This document shows, piece by piece, positions 8,629 to 17,137 of a DNA stretch of 64,000 bases. Source of the DNA: Akkermansia muciniphila (GTDB lineage Bacteria > Verrucomicrobiota > Verrucomicrobiia > Verrucomicrobiales > Akkermansiaceae); NCBI RefSeq assembly GCF_002884975.1, contig NZ_PJKB01000001.1, positions 1,388,401 to 1,452,400 of the forward strand. Direction: 5' to 3'. Every line of letters starts with the position of its first letter. Position 1 is the first letter of the stretch. Made by a program: the position numbers and the translations under genes. The notes beneath the pieces are model-generated. The model saw only the letters and a list, made by a program, of their open reading frames with translations, ran no database searches and was not told the DNA's origin.

Positions 8629-9408
8629 TCAATGGCAGAATCCGCGTTCGGAAGTTTCCACAAACTCAACGATTCTCTTCAGGCAGGGATTTTCCGCATA
8701 GTCCGAATTCCGGAGTTCCTCAATCGCTTCCTGAACGGACAGCTTCTTGTTGACGAAAAGCTTTTTGTAGCACATGCGGACGGCCCGCAGGTCTTCCTCG
8801 GAAAATCCGCGCCTCTGCATGCCGATGGAGTTGACGGAGCGCGTCACGGCCGGATGGCCTTCCACAATAGTGTACGGCAGCACGTCCTGGGATACGCGGG
8901 CCATGGCTCCCACCATGGAGTGCTCACCGATGCTGGCGAACTGGTGCACGGCGCAGCATCCCGCCAGAATGGCGTAATCCCCCACCGTGACATGGCCGGC
9001 AGCGGTGGCGAAGCCGGAGAAAATCACATGATTGCCGATCTGGCAGTCGTGCCCGGCATGGCAGGATACCAGAAACAGGTTGTTGCTGCCAATCCGCGTG
9101 GCGCCGCCAATGTCCGTGGCACGGTTGATGGTGGCGTTTTCACGGAAGACGTTGTTATTCCCCACTTCCAGGTAGGTCGGTTCCCCCTGGTATTTCAAAT
9201 CCTGGCTTTTCAGGCCGATGACGGAAAAGGGAAAGAACTCGTTGCCGCTGCCGAAGGAGGAAGGACCGTCAATGACCACATGGCTGTGCAGCACGCAGCC
9301 GGGGCCCAGCTTTACATGTTCTCCGACAACGCAAAAGGGACCGATTTTAACATCATCCGCTATTTCCGCAGTAGGATGCACTACTGCCGTTGGGTGTATT
9401 TCTGACAT
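8629..9408 (-). CDS. lpxA: Acyl-ACP--UDP-N-acetylglucosamine O-acyltransferase
   Basis: LpxA carries out the first step of lipid A synthesis, moving a hydroxyacyl chain from ACP to UDP-GlcNAc in the cytoplasm. The 259-residue length is typical. The N-terminal two-thirds is a left-handed beta-helix of hexapeptide repeats (for example VKIGPFCVVGEHVKLGPG), and the SCHAGHDCQIGNH stretch holds the catalytic His. The C-terminal helical part contains SVNSIGMQRRGFS, characteristic of LpxA. The presence of lpxA shows an LPS-bearing outer membrane. Other lpx genes are not in this window. Confidence 0.95.
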   Translation of the reverse strand: MSEIHPTAVVHPTAEIADDVKIGPFCVVGEHVKLGPGCVLHSHVVIDGPSSFGSGNEFFPFSVIGLKSQDLKYQGEPTYLEVGNNNVFRENATINRATDIGGATRIGSNNLFLVSCHAGHDCQIGNHVIFSGFATAAGHVTVGDYAILAGCCAVHQFASIGEHSMVGAMARVSQDVLPYTIVEGHPAVTRSVNSIGMQRRGFSEEDLRAVRMCYKKLFVNKKLSVQEAIEELRNSDYAENPCLKRIVEFVETSERGFCH

Positions 9409-9475
9409 GGCTGGGGCAAGTATGAAACAAATTCAGGTGATTAAAAGGCTAAATCCCGCTCGGAATGCCTTTTTG

Positions 9476-10345
9476 TCACATTTGTCCGGAGGCGCTGACG
9501 TACGCCTCCATCTCCGGAAGCCACGGAATAAGCAGCACGTACATGATCTGAAGACACAGGATGATGAGCACCAGCGCCATTACCACCTTGCGGAGGGTGA
9601 GGGAGTCATTCAGAACGTCCGTAGTGCCCAGTTTCCTGTCCCATGGGGTAAAGCCGAAGCGGCGCACCCACCACCAGGAGAAGAACAGGGCCAGCACCAT
9701 CAGGGAGGGGGCAAAACAGCCCAGTCCCAGCACCATGACGAACAGGGAGCGCCTGAACGCCGTGGAGAAGGGGAGCCGGCTCCCGCGGTAATCCCTGACG
9801 GAGACGCCCAGCATGGCTTTCCCCGGCGTGGTGCCCAGCGTTCCCAGAAAGGCGGTTTCAATGAGCACCATCGGCAGACAGAGGTAAAGAAGGGCTTCAT
9901 AGGAGCCGGGAAGAAAATCGGGGCTAAAGCCCAGGCCCAGTATCCTGAGCACGGCCAGATACAGCGTCATGTGCATCATTACATCCGCCATTCTTCCCAG
10001 AAAACGCACGTACGGGTACGGGACCACCATCACCACGTCCTCCTCCTGGTCCTTTTCCGCTTCTTCTTCCGTCACGGATTCCCCGTCTACGGGTTCCGCT
10101 ACGGAGATTTCCGCGGCCTCATCCTCCAGAGCATCTTCCCCGGCCTTCCGCCGTTCCTCCTCTTCCGCCCGGATGGTGAACATTTCCTTCAGCACCGGGA
10201 GGTCATGGATGCGCACCCATTCCACGCAGCCGGCGTGCCACGCCCGGGCGTTTTCCGGAATGAGGCCCGCCTCCAGCATGGAGATGACCTCCACTTCCGG
10301 CAGGGGCCCCTTCTTTTCATGATCCTGAATCCAGTAAATATCCAT
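9476..10345 (-). CDS. GYF_2 and RDD domain membrane protein
   Basis: A 289-residue protein. Residues 1-60 fit the GYF_2 domain (starts IYWIQDHEKKGPL, with W and aromatic positions of a peptide-binding fold), followed by an acidic linker of Glu/Asp-rich residues (about 65-105). An RDD-type membrane domain then follows, with several hydrophobic helices (about 110-285) and the RFLGRMADVMMH start typical of RDD proteins. Function of this architecture is unknown; a GYF_2 head on an RDD body suggests a membrane protein that binds proline-rich partners (inference). It starts 13 bases after the permease stop, so it is in that operon. Confidence 0.8.
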   Translation of the reverse strand: MDIYWIQDHEKKGPLPEVEVISMLEAGLIPENARAWHAGCVEWVRIHDLPVLKEMFTIRAEEEERRKAGEDALEDEAAEISVAEPVDGESVTEEEAEKDQEEDVVMVVPYPYVRFLGRMADVMMHMTLYLAVLRILGLGFSPDFLPGSYEALLYLCLPMVLIETAFLGTLGTTPGKAMLGVSVRDYRGSRLPFSTAFRRSLFVMVLGLGCFAPSLMVLALFFSWWWVRRFGFTPWDRKLGTTDVLNDSLTLRKVVMALVLIILCLQIMYVLLIPWLPEMEAYVSASGQM

Positions 10346-10358
10346 GGGCGGTTTCCTG

Positions 10359-11984
10359 TTACATGCTGCGCAGGGAGCGGGCCGGGTCCTGGCGCGCCGT
10401 GATGAGGGCCGGAATGATGGAGGCTACTACGACCATGACAAAGGCCTTCACGCCCTGCCATGCCAGTTCCCCCCAGTCAATCACCACCGGAATATTCGCC
10501 GTGCCGTGGAACGCCACGGGGAACGGGTCAAAGCCTATTCCCGCCAGAAAACCCTGAATCTGCATGCGGTATTCCAGCACCAGCAGCCCCAGGCCCACGC
10601 CCAGCAGAGCCCCCACAAAGCCAATGATGACCCCCTGCCACAGGAAAACGCGCACTACCTGGAACGGCGTAGCGCCCAGGGCCTTCATTACGGCAATCTC
10701 CCTCTTCCGCTGGATGGAGACGGTAAACATCACCGCCATGATGCAGAAGGCGGAAATCAGGGAGATGAAGGAGAGCACAAAGCTCATCATCATGCGCTCC
10801 TTCTGCATGAGTTCAAACCATGCGTTAAAGCGGTCATGCCAGGTTTCCAGCGTCCACGCGGAAGAGGGCTTTTCCTTTTCCAGCGCCTGCATCACGGGAG
10901 CCAGCATGGTTTCCACATGGTAGGGATCATTTACGCGCAGGGCCACGGCCTGCACCACGTCATCCTCATAACCCAGCAGTTCCTGGCCAATGACCAGCGG
11001 AATAAACAGGTCCGGGCTGGGCGTATGCTGGGAGGCCCGGTAAATGCCGATCACCTCCAGATCCTTCGGCATGACCAGTTCCCTGATCTTGCGGAAGCAC
11101 TCCATATCCGCCTCATTCCGCTGTCCGGCCTTGAAGCCGCCCAGAATGGTTTCCCACTCCTTGCGGATGCCTTCCGGAAAGGCCACGGTGCCGTCATCCA
11201 GGGCTTCCCCGTCATTCAGAACGGCCAGCAAATCCATCAGGCCGGAGCGCTCCGCATCCCTGCGGGGGACGGAGAGCAGGCCATTGAGCAGGCTGAACAC
11301 ATGGTCCACGGAGGCCTTTTTGGCCACTTCGCGCCCCTGCTCCGCTTTCAGGGACTTGCCCCATTCCTTCAAATCGTTGAGTTCACGGGCGTTTTTCTCC
11401 GCCAGTATGGGCAATTCCGTCTGCTGGTAGGCGTGGGAAATCTCCTGGAAATTGCGGGTGGTGTACACCCGGACCACATCCCCCACGTTCAGCCCCATGT
11501 TTTCCGCCACAATGGAGGAGACCACGGCCTTTTCCCCCATGTCCAGGTCCGCATTGCCCGCTACCACCAGGTGCTTCAAATCTTCCAGCTGGGCGGCGTT
11601 TTCCGTATCAATGGCCCGGAAAAAACACGGCCTCTGCCGTCCCTGCACGTCCACCAGCGCGTAGTCTTCTATCAGGGCGTAAGTGGACTGGACGCCGGGA
11701 ACGTGTTTGAGCTTCTCGCTCAGCTCCATCCAGTCCGGAATCACCTCCCTCACGCCGAAGTCATTCCTGTAACACACCTGGACGTGCGGGGAATGCGCAA
11801 ACAAGTTCCCCTGGATTTCCTTCTGGAGGCCGCCCATCACGGACAGCACGACAATGAGCACCATCACCCCCAGCGATACGCCCAGCAGGCAGATCAGGGT
11901 GATGATGGAAAAGAAAGTCCGCAGCGGGTTCAGATACCGCAGCGCCAGGCTCAGGCTGATGTACCGGCTCAATAGGTTCTTCAT
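10359..11984 (-). CDS. LolC/LolE-like ABC transporter permease
   Basis: A 541-residue permease of the FtsX/MacB superfamily. One transmembrane segment lies near residues 24-48. A large periplasmic region follows (about 50-400), then three C-terminal helices around RKREIAVMKALGATPFQ, a hallmark of LolC/E. Family members extract lipoproteins from the inner membrane together with a LolD ATPase. It is longer than usual LolC/E (about 400 residues); the extra length is in the periplasmic part. No ATPase gene is adjacent, so LolD must be elsewhere if this is the lipoprotein exporter. It heads the operon with the RDD protein, lpxA and the HAD hydrolase. Confidence 0.82.
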   Translation of the reverse strand: MKNLLSRYISLSLALRYLNPLRTFFSIITLICLLGVSLGVMVLIVVLSVMGGLQKEIQGNLFAHSPHVQVCYRNDFGVREVIPDWMELSEKLKHVPGVQSTYALIEDYALVDVQGRQRPCFFRAIDTENAAQLEDLKHLVVAGNADLDMGEKAVVSSIVAENMGLNVGDVVRVYTTRNFQEISHAYQQTELPILAEKNARELNDLKEWGKSLKAEQGREVAKKASVDHVFSLLNGLLSVPRRDAERSGLMDLLAVLNDGEALDDGTVAFPEGIRKEWETILGGFKAGQRNEADMECFRKIRELVMPKDLEVIGIYRASQHTPSPDLFIPLVIGQELLGYEDDVVQAVALRVNDPYHVETMLAPVMQALEKEKPSSAWTLETWHDRFNAWFELMQKERMMMSFVLSFISLISAFCIMAVMFTVSIQRKREIAVMKALGATPFQVVRVFLWQGVIIGFVGALLGVGLGLLVLEYRMQIQGFLAGIGFDPFPVAFHGTANIPVVIDWGELAWQGVKAFVMVVVASIIPALITARQDPARSLRSM

Positions 11985-12058
11985 GAATAACGCGGCACAC
12001 CTTGCCTGAACGCGGCCCCCTTTCCAAGCTTAAAACATGTTCCGGGGAAGGCCGCCCG

Positions 12059-12979
12059 CTACTTGGCGGCGGCAGGCTGCCACTCCGTGCACAGCCAGCG
12101 GGCCATGGAGGCGATCACCTTCTCGCAGGCGGGGAGGGAATCCTTTGAATCCATGACGAATACGGAGACGGCCATTTTCCGGCCATTGGGAAGAACGATG
12201 ATGCCTACGTCATTAACGGCGGCGATCACGCCCTCCGGAGTGGTGAAGCCCGATCCGGTCTTATGCGCCACCACATAATCCTGCGGCAGCTTCCCTTTCA
12301 GGCGCGTGGCGCCCGTAGAGCAGCCGGCCATTATGTCCCAGAGAAAGCGCTGCGTGCCCTTGTTCAGGATTTTACCCTCGTCAAACGCGCGCAGCAGGGC
12401 ATTCATGGCTGACGGACGGCTGGAATTGACATACTGCAAGTCATGGTTCCGCAGCATTTCGTTTTCCGTAAAGCGGACGTTGATGCCGCTGATTCCCCAT
12501 TCCTTCAAATCTTTCTGCACCGTCCCCGTCCCGCCGATGAGGGCAAACAGAAGGTCGCAGGTGTTGTTGTCGCTCTCCTGGACGGTCACGCGCAGCAATT
12601 CCTTTAAAGAAAAGTCACCGCCCTGGGGAAAGCGCTCCCGCAACGGGCTCCACGTGTCTTTCAGCAACTGTTCCGGGCGTATATGGATGATTTGCTCCAG
12701 GTCCAGCTTTCCCTCATCCACCTGCTTCAGCACAGACAGGGCAAGGATGAATTTAAAGACGCTCTGCATGGGATAGGCCGCTTCATCTCCAATGGATACG
12801 GTTTCCCCCGTGTCCAGCATCACCGCCGCCATGCCCACGCGGGCTTCCAGGGAATGCGCCAGCTTCTGCACGGTAGCGGAATCACCCGCGGGAGCCGCGG
12901 CCAGCGCGGGCATAACGCCCAGAGAAAGAACGCAGGAGCACACCATGCAACTACGCAGGAAAGAACCGGTAAGAGTCAT
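12059..12979 (-). CDS. Class A beta-lactamase
   Basis: A secreted serine beta-lactamase of about 306 residues. The signal peptide covers about 1-27 (cleavage near PALA-AAP). Catalytic motifs are S73-V-F-K76, S136-D-N138 and K240-T-G242 (HKTGSG), with the omega loop near TENEM at 171-175. The ESDNNTCD form of the SDN region resembles the class A2 group seen in Bacteroidota (CfxA/CepA/PER-like), based on family knowledge. I chose the ATG at 12979 because it directly precedes the signal peptide; an upstream start at 13057 would add about 26 residues. It hydrolyses beta-lactams in the periplasm; range cannot be read from sequence. Looks chromosomal, with no mobile element nearby. Confidence 0.88.
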   Translation of the reverse strand: MTLTGSFLRSCMVCSCVLSLGVMPALAAAPAGDSATVQKLAHSLEARVGMAAVMLDTGETVSIGDEAAYPMQSVFKFILALSVLKQVDEGKLDLEQIIHIRPEQLLKDTWSPLRERFPQGGDFSLKELLRVTVQESDNNTCDLLFALIGGTGTVQKDLKEWGISGINVRFTENEMLRNHDLQYVNSSRPSAMNALLRAFDEGKILNKGTQRFLWDIMAGCSTGATRLKGKLPQDYVVAHKTGSGFTTPEGVIAAVNDVGIIVLPNGRKMAVSVFVMDSKDSLPACEKVIASMARWLCTEWQPAAAK

Positions 12980-13107
12980 GGGCGCCATTCCATACCACGC
13001 CCGTAAAAACAGCAACAGCAATCCATGCACTTCCCCCCTTTTTTCCGTCATCCGCAAGCCGGGCAGAAACCTTGCCTCCAGGCGCTCTTCCTGATAAGAA
13101 AGGAGGC

Positions 13108-13611
13108 ATGCCTCCCGTCCTTTCGGAAACCCTCGTCTGGTGCGTCACCCTGCTGCTCTTCGGCATGGGGCTGATCGGCACGCTCATTCCCATGCTTCCC
13201 GGCATCATCATCATTGCGGCAGGCTGCATCTGGCAGGGCGTGATGGGCGCCGGACGCCTGGAGTGGTGGGGCTGGACCGTGCTGGCGCTGCTGGTGGCGG
13301 GAGGCCTGGTCATTGACAAGCTTTCCGGGGGCATGGGGGCCAAAAAGTTCGGCAGCACCGCCGCGGGCATCTGGGGGGCCATCATCGGCGCCGTGGTGGG
13401 CGCCATCCTGTTCACCCCCATCGTGGGGCTTCTGTTCATGCCGTTCCTGGGGGCGCTGCTGGCGGAACTCATCTTTGCCAGAAAGGACATCATGGCCGCG
13501 TTCAAGGCCGGTTCCGGAGCGGCGCTGGGAATGCTCACCGGGCTGCTGCTGGAATTCACCTGCGGCCTGCTCATCATCGCCTGGTTCTGCTCCTGCTACT
13601 TCCTGTTCTGA
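13108..13611 (+). CDS. DUF456 family membrane protein
   Basis: A small membrane protein of about 167 residues, rich in Gly with 4-5 hydrophobic helices. The repeated Gly-rich segment GAIIGAVVGAILFTPIVG and the preceding GAKKFGS motif fit DUF456. The family has no firm function. The ATG at 13108 has AGGAGG only one base upstream, too close to act as a ribosome binding site, so the start is not certain; an alternative lies at 13072. It is divergent from the beta-lactamase and 73 bases upstream of the GH95 gene. Confidence 0.75.
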   Translation: MPPVLSETLVWCVTLLLFGMGLIGTLIPMLPGIIIIAAGCIWQGVMGAGRLEWWGWTVLALLVAGGLVIDKLSGGMGAKKFGSTAAGIWGAIIGAVVGAILFTPIVGLLFMPFLGALLAELIFARKDIMAAFKAGSGAALGMLTGLLLEFTCGLLIIAWFCSCYFLF

Positions 13612-13684
13612 TAAAAAAACGTTTCAGGCACGTATCTTTCCTGAAGACGGCCACCCTCTTCAGGAAATAACCGCCAGCATCACC

Positions 13685-16042
13685 ATGAAACATCTTTCTT
13701 TCCTCTGCCTTCTCCTGGGCGCGGCTCCGCTCCAGGCATCTCCCGCTCCCATGCAGGTCACCTCCACCGAACCGGCACGGCAATGGACGCAAGGGTACGG
13801 CACGGGCAACGGCAGGCTGGGCATCCTCTCTTTCGGCACGTTTCCCAGGGAGACCATCGTTCTCAATGAAGGAAGCATCTTCGCAAAGAAGAATTTCCAG
13901 ATGAAGGAAGGCGCCGCGCAGGCGCTGGACAAGGCGCGCCAGCTTTGCCGGGAGGGAAAATACCGGAGCGCGGACCAGGTGTTCCGGAAGGAGATTCTGC
14001 CCTCCGGAAGCATTGCGGGAGATTACCAGCAGGGCGGCCTGCTTCAGGCGGAGTTCCAGGGGCTGCCCTCCCCCGCCTCCTTCCGGCGCACGCTGGACAT
14101 GCAGCGGGGAAAGGCCTCCACCCGCGTTCAATTCGGCACCGGAGAACTGGTCACGGAAATTCTGGCGGCTCCGGCCGCGGACTGCGCCGCCTACCACATT
14201 ACCTGCACCATTCCGTCCGGGTGCCGCATTTCCCTGAATTTACAGCATCCGGACCCGTCAGCCCGCATTACCGCGCGGCCGGACGGATGGGTGCTGGAGG
14301 GACAGGGGAGCAATGGTGGAACACGGTTTGAAAACCGGGTAGTCATTCTGGCGCCCGGCGCCGCCATCTCCCGCCGGGAGAAGGAGATTATTCTGGATTC
14401 TGCCCGGGAGGTGCTGGTGCTTTCCTCCACCTCCACGGATTACAACCTGCGGAAACCGGAGGCCCCGCTCACGGGAAGCCTGGCAGACAAGAACGGCCGT
14501 CTCCTGAAGAAGGCGGAAAAAATGGGGTGGAAGAAACTTGCCCGGGAAACGGAAGATTATTTTTCCCGCCTCATGCTGCGCTGCCAGGTGGACCTGGGGG
14601 ACTCCCCGCCGGAGGTTTCCGCCATGACCACCCCCCAAAGGCTGGAACGCGTCAAGCAGGGGGGGAAGGACCCGGACTTGCTGGAACAGCTTTTTCAGTT
14701 CGGCCGCTTCTGCACGATTGTCCATACCAGGCCGGGCCAGCTTCCATGCGGGTTGCAGGGACTGTGGAATCCGGAACTGCGGGCGGCGTGGATGGGCTGC
14801 TATTTCCTGAACATCAACAGCCAGATGAACCAGTGGCCGTCCCACGCCACCGGGCTGGGTGAATTCCAGCAGCCCTATCTTGATTTCGTCCGGAGCCTGC
14901 TTCCCTACGGGGAAGAATTCGCACGCTTCATCCGCCGGGACGGCTTCTGCTTCGGCCATTATACGGACTGCTGGAAGCATACCTATTTTTCAGGCAACAA
15001 TCCGGAATGGGCGGCCAGCCTCATGAACGGAGCGTGGACCAGCGCCCACCTGGTGGACAGCTACCGCTTCACCGGAGACAGGCGGGACCTTGCAAAGTCA
15101 ATGCCCATCCTGGAATCCAGTGCGCGCTTCGTCATGTCCTGGTTTGAGGACGACGGTCAGGGCCGCTACCTTTCCGGCCCGGGCGTCTCCCCTGAAACCG
15201 GGTTCTACGCGCCGGACGGCACGGGCCCCAAAACGCTTTCCTATGTCTCCCTCGGCAATTCCCATGACCAGCTTCTGGGGCGCGAGGCGCTCCGCAACTA
15301 CATTTACGCCTGCCGGGAGCTGAATGTCCGTACCCCCACCCTGGTTAAGGCGCTGGACTTTCTTCCGAAGATTCCCCAGCCTGCCATTGGCCCTGACGGC
15401 CGCGTGCAGGAGTGGCAGAAGCCTTTTGAGGAAATGCAGAAGGGGCACCGCCATATCAGCCACCTTTACGGCCTGTTTCCCGGCACGGAATGGAACGTGC
15501 TCACCACGCCGGAATATGCGGAGGCCGTACGCAAGTCAGCGGATTTCCGGCGCAAATACGCAGACATGGGGAACAACGGCATCCGCACCGGCTGGAGCAC
15601 CGCCTGGCTCATCAACCTTTACGCAACTCTGGGGGACGGGAACGCCGCGGAGGACCGCATGTACACGATGCTGAAACATTACATCAATTCCAACCTGTTT
15701 GACTTTCATCCCCCGTTCCAGATTGACGGCAACTTCGGCTTTACCTCCGGAGTGGCCCAGTGCCTGGTCCAGAGCCAAATCATGCAGGACGGGTTTCAAG
15801 TCATCCTTCTGGCTCCGGCCCTGGCGGACGGCTGGAAGAAGGGTTCCGCCACGGGCCTGTGCACCCGGGGCGGGCTGAAGGTGGACCTGCGCTGGGAAAA
15901 CGGCCGGGTTCAGGCCACCGCTACAGCCAGCCGTCCCGGAAAATTCCGTTTCATGCACCGGGGCCGCAAGAAAGACCTGGTGATGAAAAAGGGCCAGACA
16001 GAGAAGATCAATTTTCCTCCTTCCACCGCCGGTACTCTCTAA
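13685..16042 (+). CDS. Glycoside hydrolase family 95 alpha-L-fucosidase
   Basis: A 785-residue secreted enzyme with signal peptide (residues 1 to about 18, ending near PLQAS). GH95 enzymes release alpha-1,2-fucose from mucin and milk glycans by inversion. Landmarks match the family: NINSQMN with Asn376 and Asn378 (which hold the catalytic water), Glu504 in VSPE (general acid) and Asp681 in QIDGNFG. The N-terminal beta domain begins AMxV-like with RQWTQGYGTGNGRLG. It begins a probable unit with an M28 peptidase and an esterase on the same strand. Fucose cleavage fits a mucin-feeding lifestyle. Exact linkage preference is not shown by sequence. Confidence 0.92.
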   Translation: MKHLSFLCLLLGAAPLQASPAPMQVTSTEPARQWTQGYGTGNGRLGILSFGTFPRETIVLNEGSIFAKKNFQMKEGAAQALDKARQLCREGKYRSADQVFRKEILPSGSIAGDYQQGGLLQAEFQGLPSPASFRRTLDMQRGKASTRVQFGTGELVTEILAAPAADCAAYHITCTIPSGCRISLNLQHPDPSARITARPDGWVLEGQGSNGGTRFENRVVILAPGAAISRREKEIILDSAREVLVLSSTSTDYNLRKPEAPLTGSLADKNGRLLKKAEKMGWKKLARETEDYFSRLMLRCQVDLGDSPPEVSAMTTPQRLERVKQGGKDPDLLEQLFQFGRFCTIVHTRPGQLPCGLQGLWNPELRAAWMGCYFLNINSQMNQWPSHATGLGEFQQPYLDFVRSLLPYGEEFARFIRRDGFCFGHYTDCWKHTYFSGNNPEWAASLMNGAWTSAHLVDSYRFTGDRRDLAKSMPILESSARFVMSWFEDDGQGRYLSGPGVSPETGFYAPDGTGPKTLSYVSLGNSHDQLLGREALRNYIYACRELNVRTPTLVKALDFLPKIPQPAIGPDGRVQEWQKPFEEMQKGHRHISHLYGLFPGTEWNVLTTPEYAEAVRKSADFRRKYADMGNNGIRTGWSTAWLINLYATLGDGNAAEDRMYTMLKHYINSNLFDFHPPFQIDGNFGFTSGVAQCLVQSQIMQDGFQVILLAPALADGWKKGSATGLCTRGGLKVDLRWENGRVQATATASRPGKFRFMHRGRKKDLVMKKGQTEKINFPPSTAGTL

Positions 16043-16066
16043 AACCGGCCTTCCCCAACTTCCCTC

Positions 16067-17137
16067 ATGAATCTCTCCTCCTCCCTGATCAAATGCGGGC
16101 TGCTCACCGCCGCGGCCTGCCTTTCCCTGGGCTCCTGCTCCAAGCTCTTTCCACCCTGCGGAAGCGGGGAAATTCCGGAGACGGAGCAGACGGAAACACT
16201 CCTGAAAGCGCACGTAACCCATCTGGCGGACACTATCGGAGAGCGCAACGCCTACAAGCCCGGCACTATGGAGCGTTCCGCCCGCTACATTGAAAAAACC
16301 CTGGCGGACATGGGCTATACCGTCACGCGCCAGGCCGTGGACATTCCGGTTTCCCAGGAATTCGGCGCCGTGAAGGACAGGACGGTGTACAACCTCATTG
16401 CCACCAAAAAGGGAACTTCCCCGCGATCCAAAACGCTCATCATAGGCGCGCATTACGATACCAAGGTGGGCATGGACAACTGGCACGACCACGGTCCCGC
16501 CAGACCAGCCCGCACCGGAACGCCGGGAGCCAATGACAATGCTTCCGGCGTGGCCGCCCTGCTGGAAACGGCGCGCGCCCTGGCGGCAACTCCCACCCTG
16601 CACGACGTGTGCCTGGTGGCTTATGCCAATGAGGAGCCGCCCTTTTACCAGACGCCCTCCATGGGCAGCGTGGTGCACGCCAAATCCGTCGCCCGCCATC
16701 CGGGCAAAGACAGAATCATCGGCATGATTGCCCTGGAAACGCTGGGCTGCTATTCCCCGCGGGTGAACAAAAAACGCCAGTCAGCCGTGGCTGCCGAATT
16801 AGCCGGGCTGCCGGACCGCTGCGACTACGTGGCCTTCATGTCCACCAACACGGGCCGCAAGCTGGCCCGTTCCTGCGCGGAGGAATTTGCCGCTTTGAGC
16901 CGCTTTCCGGTACGTTCCGCCGTATTCCCGTATTACACCCGCGGCGTTTCCTGGTCAGATGACTGGGGATACATGAAGGAGGGCATTCCCTCCTTTGCCG
17001 CCACGGACACGGCCTTCCTCCGCTGCGATGACTACCATGAAACCAGCGACACGGCTGAAAAGCTGGATTATCCCCAGTTTGCGGAAGTCGTGCAGGGCCT
17101 TTCCCAACTCGTCATCTCACTCGCCAATAAACCATGA
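16067..17137 (+). CDS. M28-family zinc aminopeptidase, lipoprotein
   Basis: A 356-residue peptidase. The signal peptide ends in a lipobox (LGSC, Cys24), so it is probably anchored to a membrane. Metal ligands of the M28 fold are visible: His129 in GAHYD, Asp157 in GANDNASG, Glu189/Glu190 in ANEEPPF (one catalytic, one ligand) and His324 in DDYHETSD. M28 enzymes remove N-terminal residues or related amide groups. It lies 24 bases after the fucosidase and overlaps the next gene by four bases, which suggests joint processing of glycosylated peptides (inference). Confidence 0.9.
   Translation: MNLSSSLIKCGLLTAAACLSLGSCSKLFPPCGSGEIPETEQTETLLKAHVTHLADTIGERNAYKPGTMERSARYIEKTLADMGYTVTRQAVDIPVSQEFGAVKDRTVYNLIATKKGTSPRSKTLIIGAHYDTKVGMDNWHDHGPARPARTGTPGANDNASGVAALLETARALAATPTLHDVCLVAYANEEPPFYQTPSMGSVVHAKSVARHPGKDRIIGMIALETLGCYSPRVNKKRQSAVAAELAGLPDRCDYVAFMSTNTGRKLARSCAEEFAALSRFPVRSAVFPYYTRGVSWSDDWGYMKEGIPSFAATDTAFLRCDDYHETSDTAEKLDYPQFAEVVQGLSQLVISLANKP

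Noticed and set aside
8625-8669. Start of the HAD hydrolase at 8669
   Set aside because: It would overlap the end of lpxA by 41 bases and add residues outside the family; the ATG at 8624 fits the motif and spacing better.
13101-13106. AGGAGG as a ribosome binding site for the DUF456 gene
   Set aside because: Only one base separates it from the ATG, too short for Shine-Dalgarno pairing to place the start codon.
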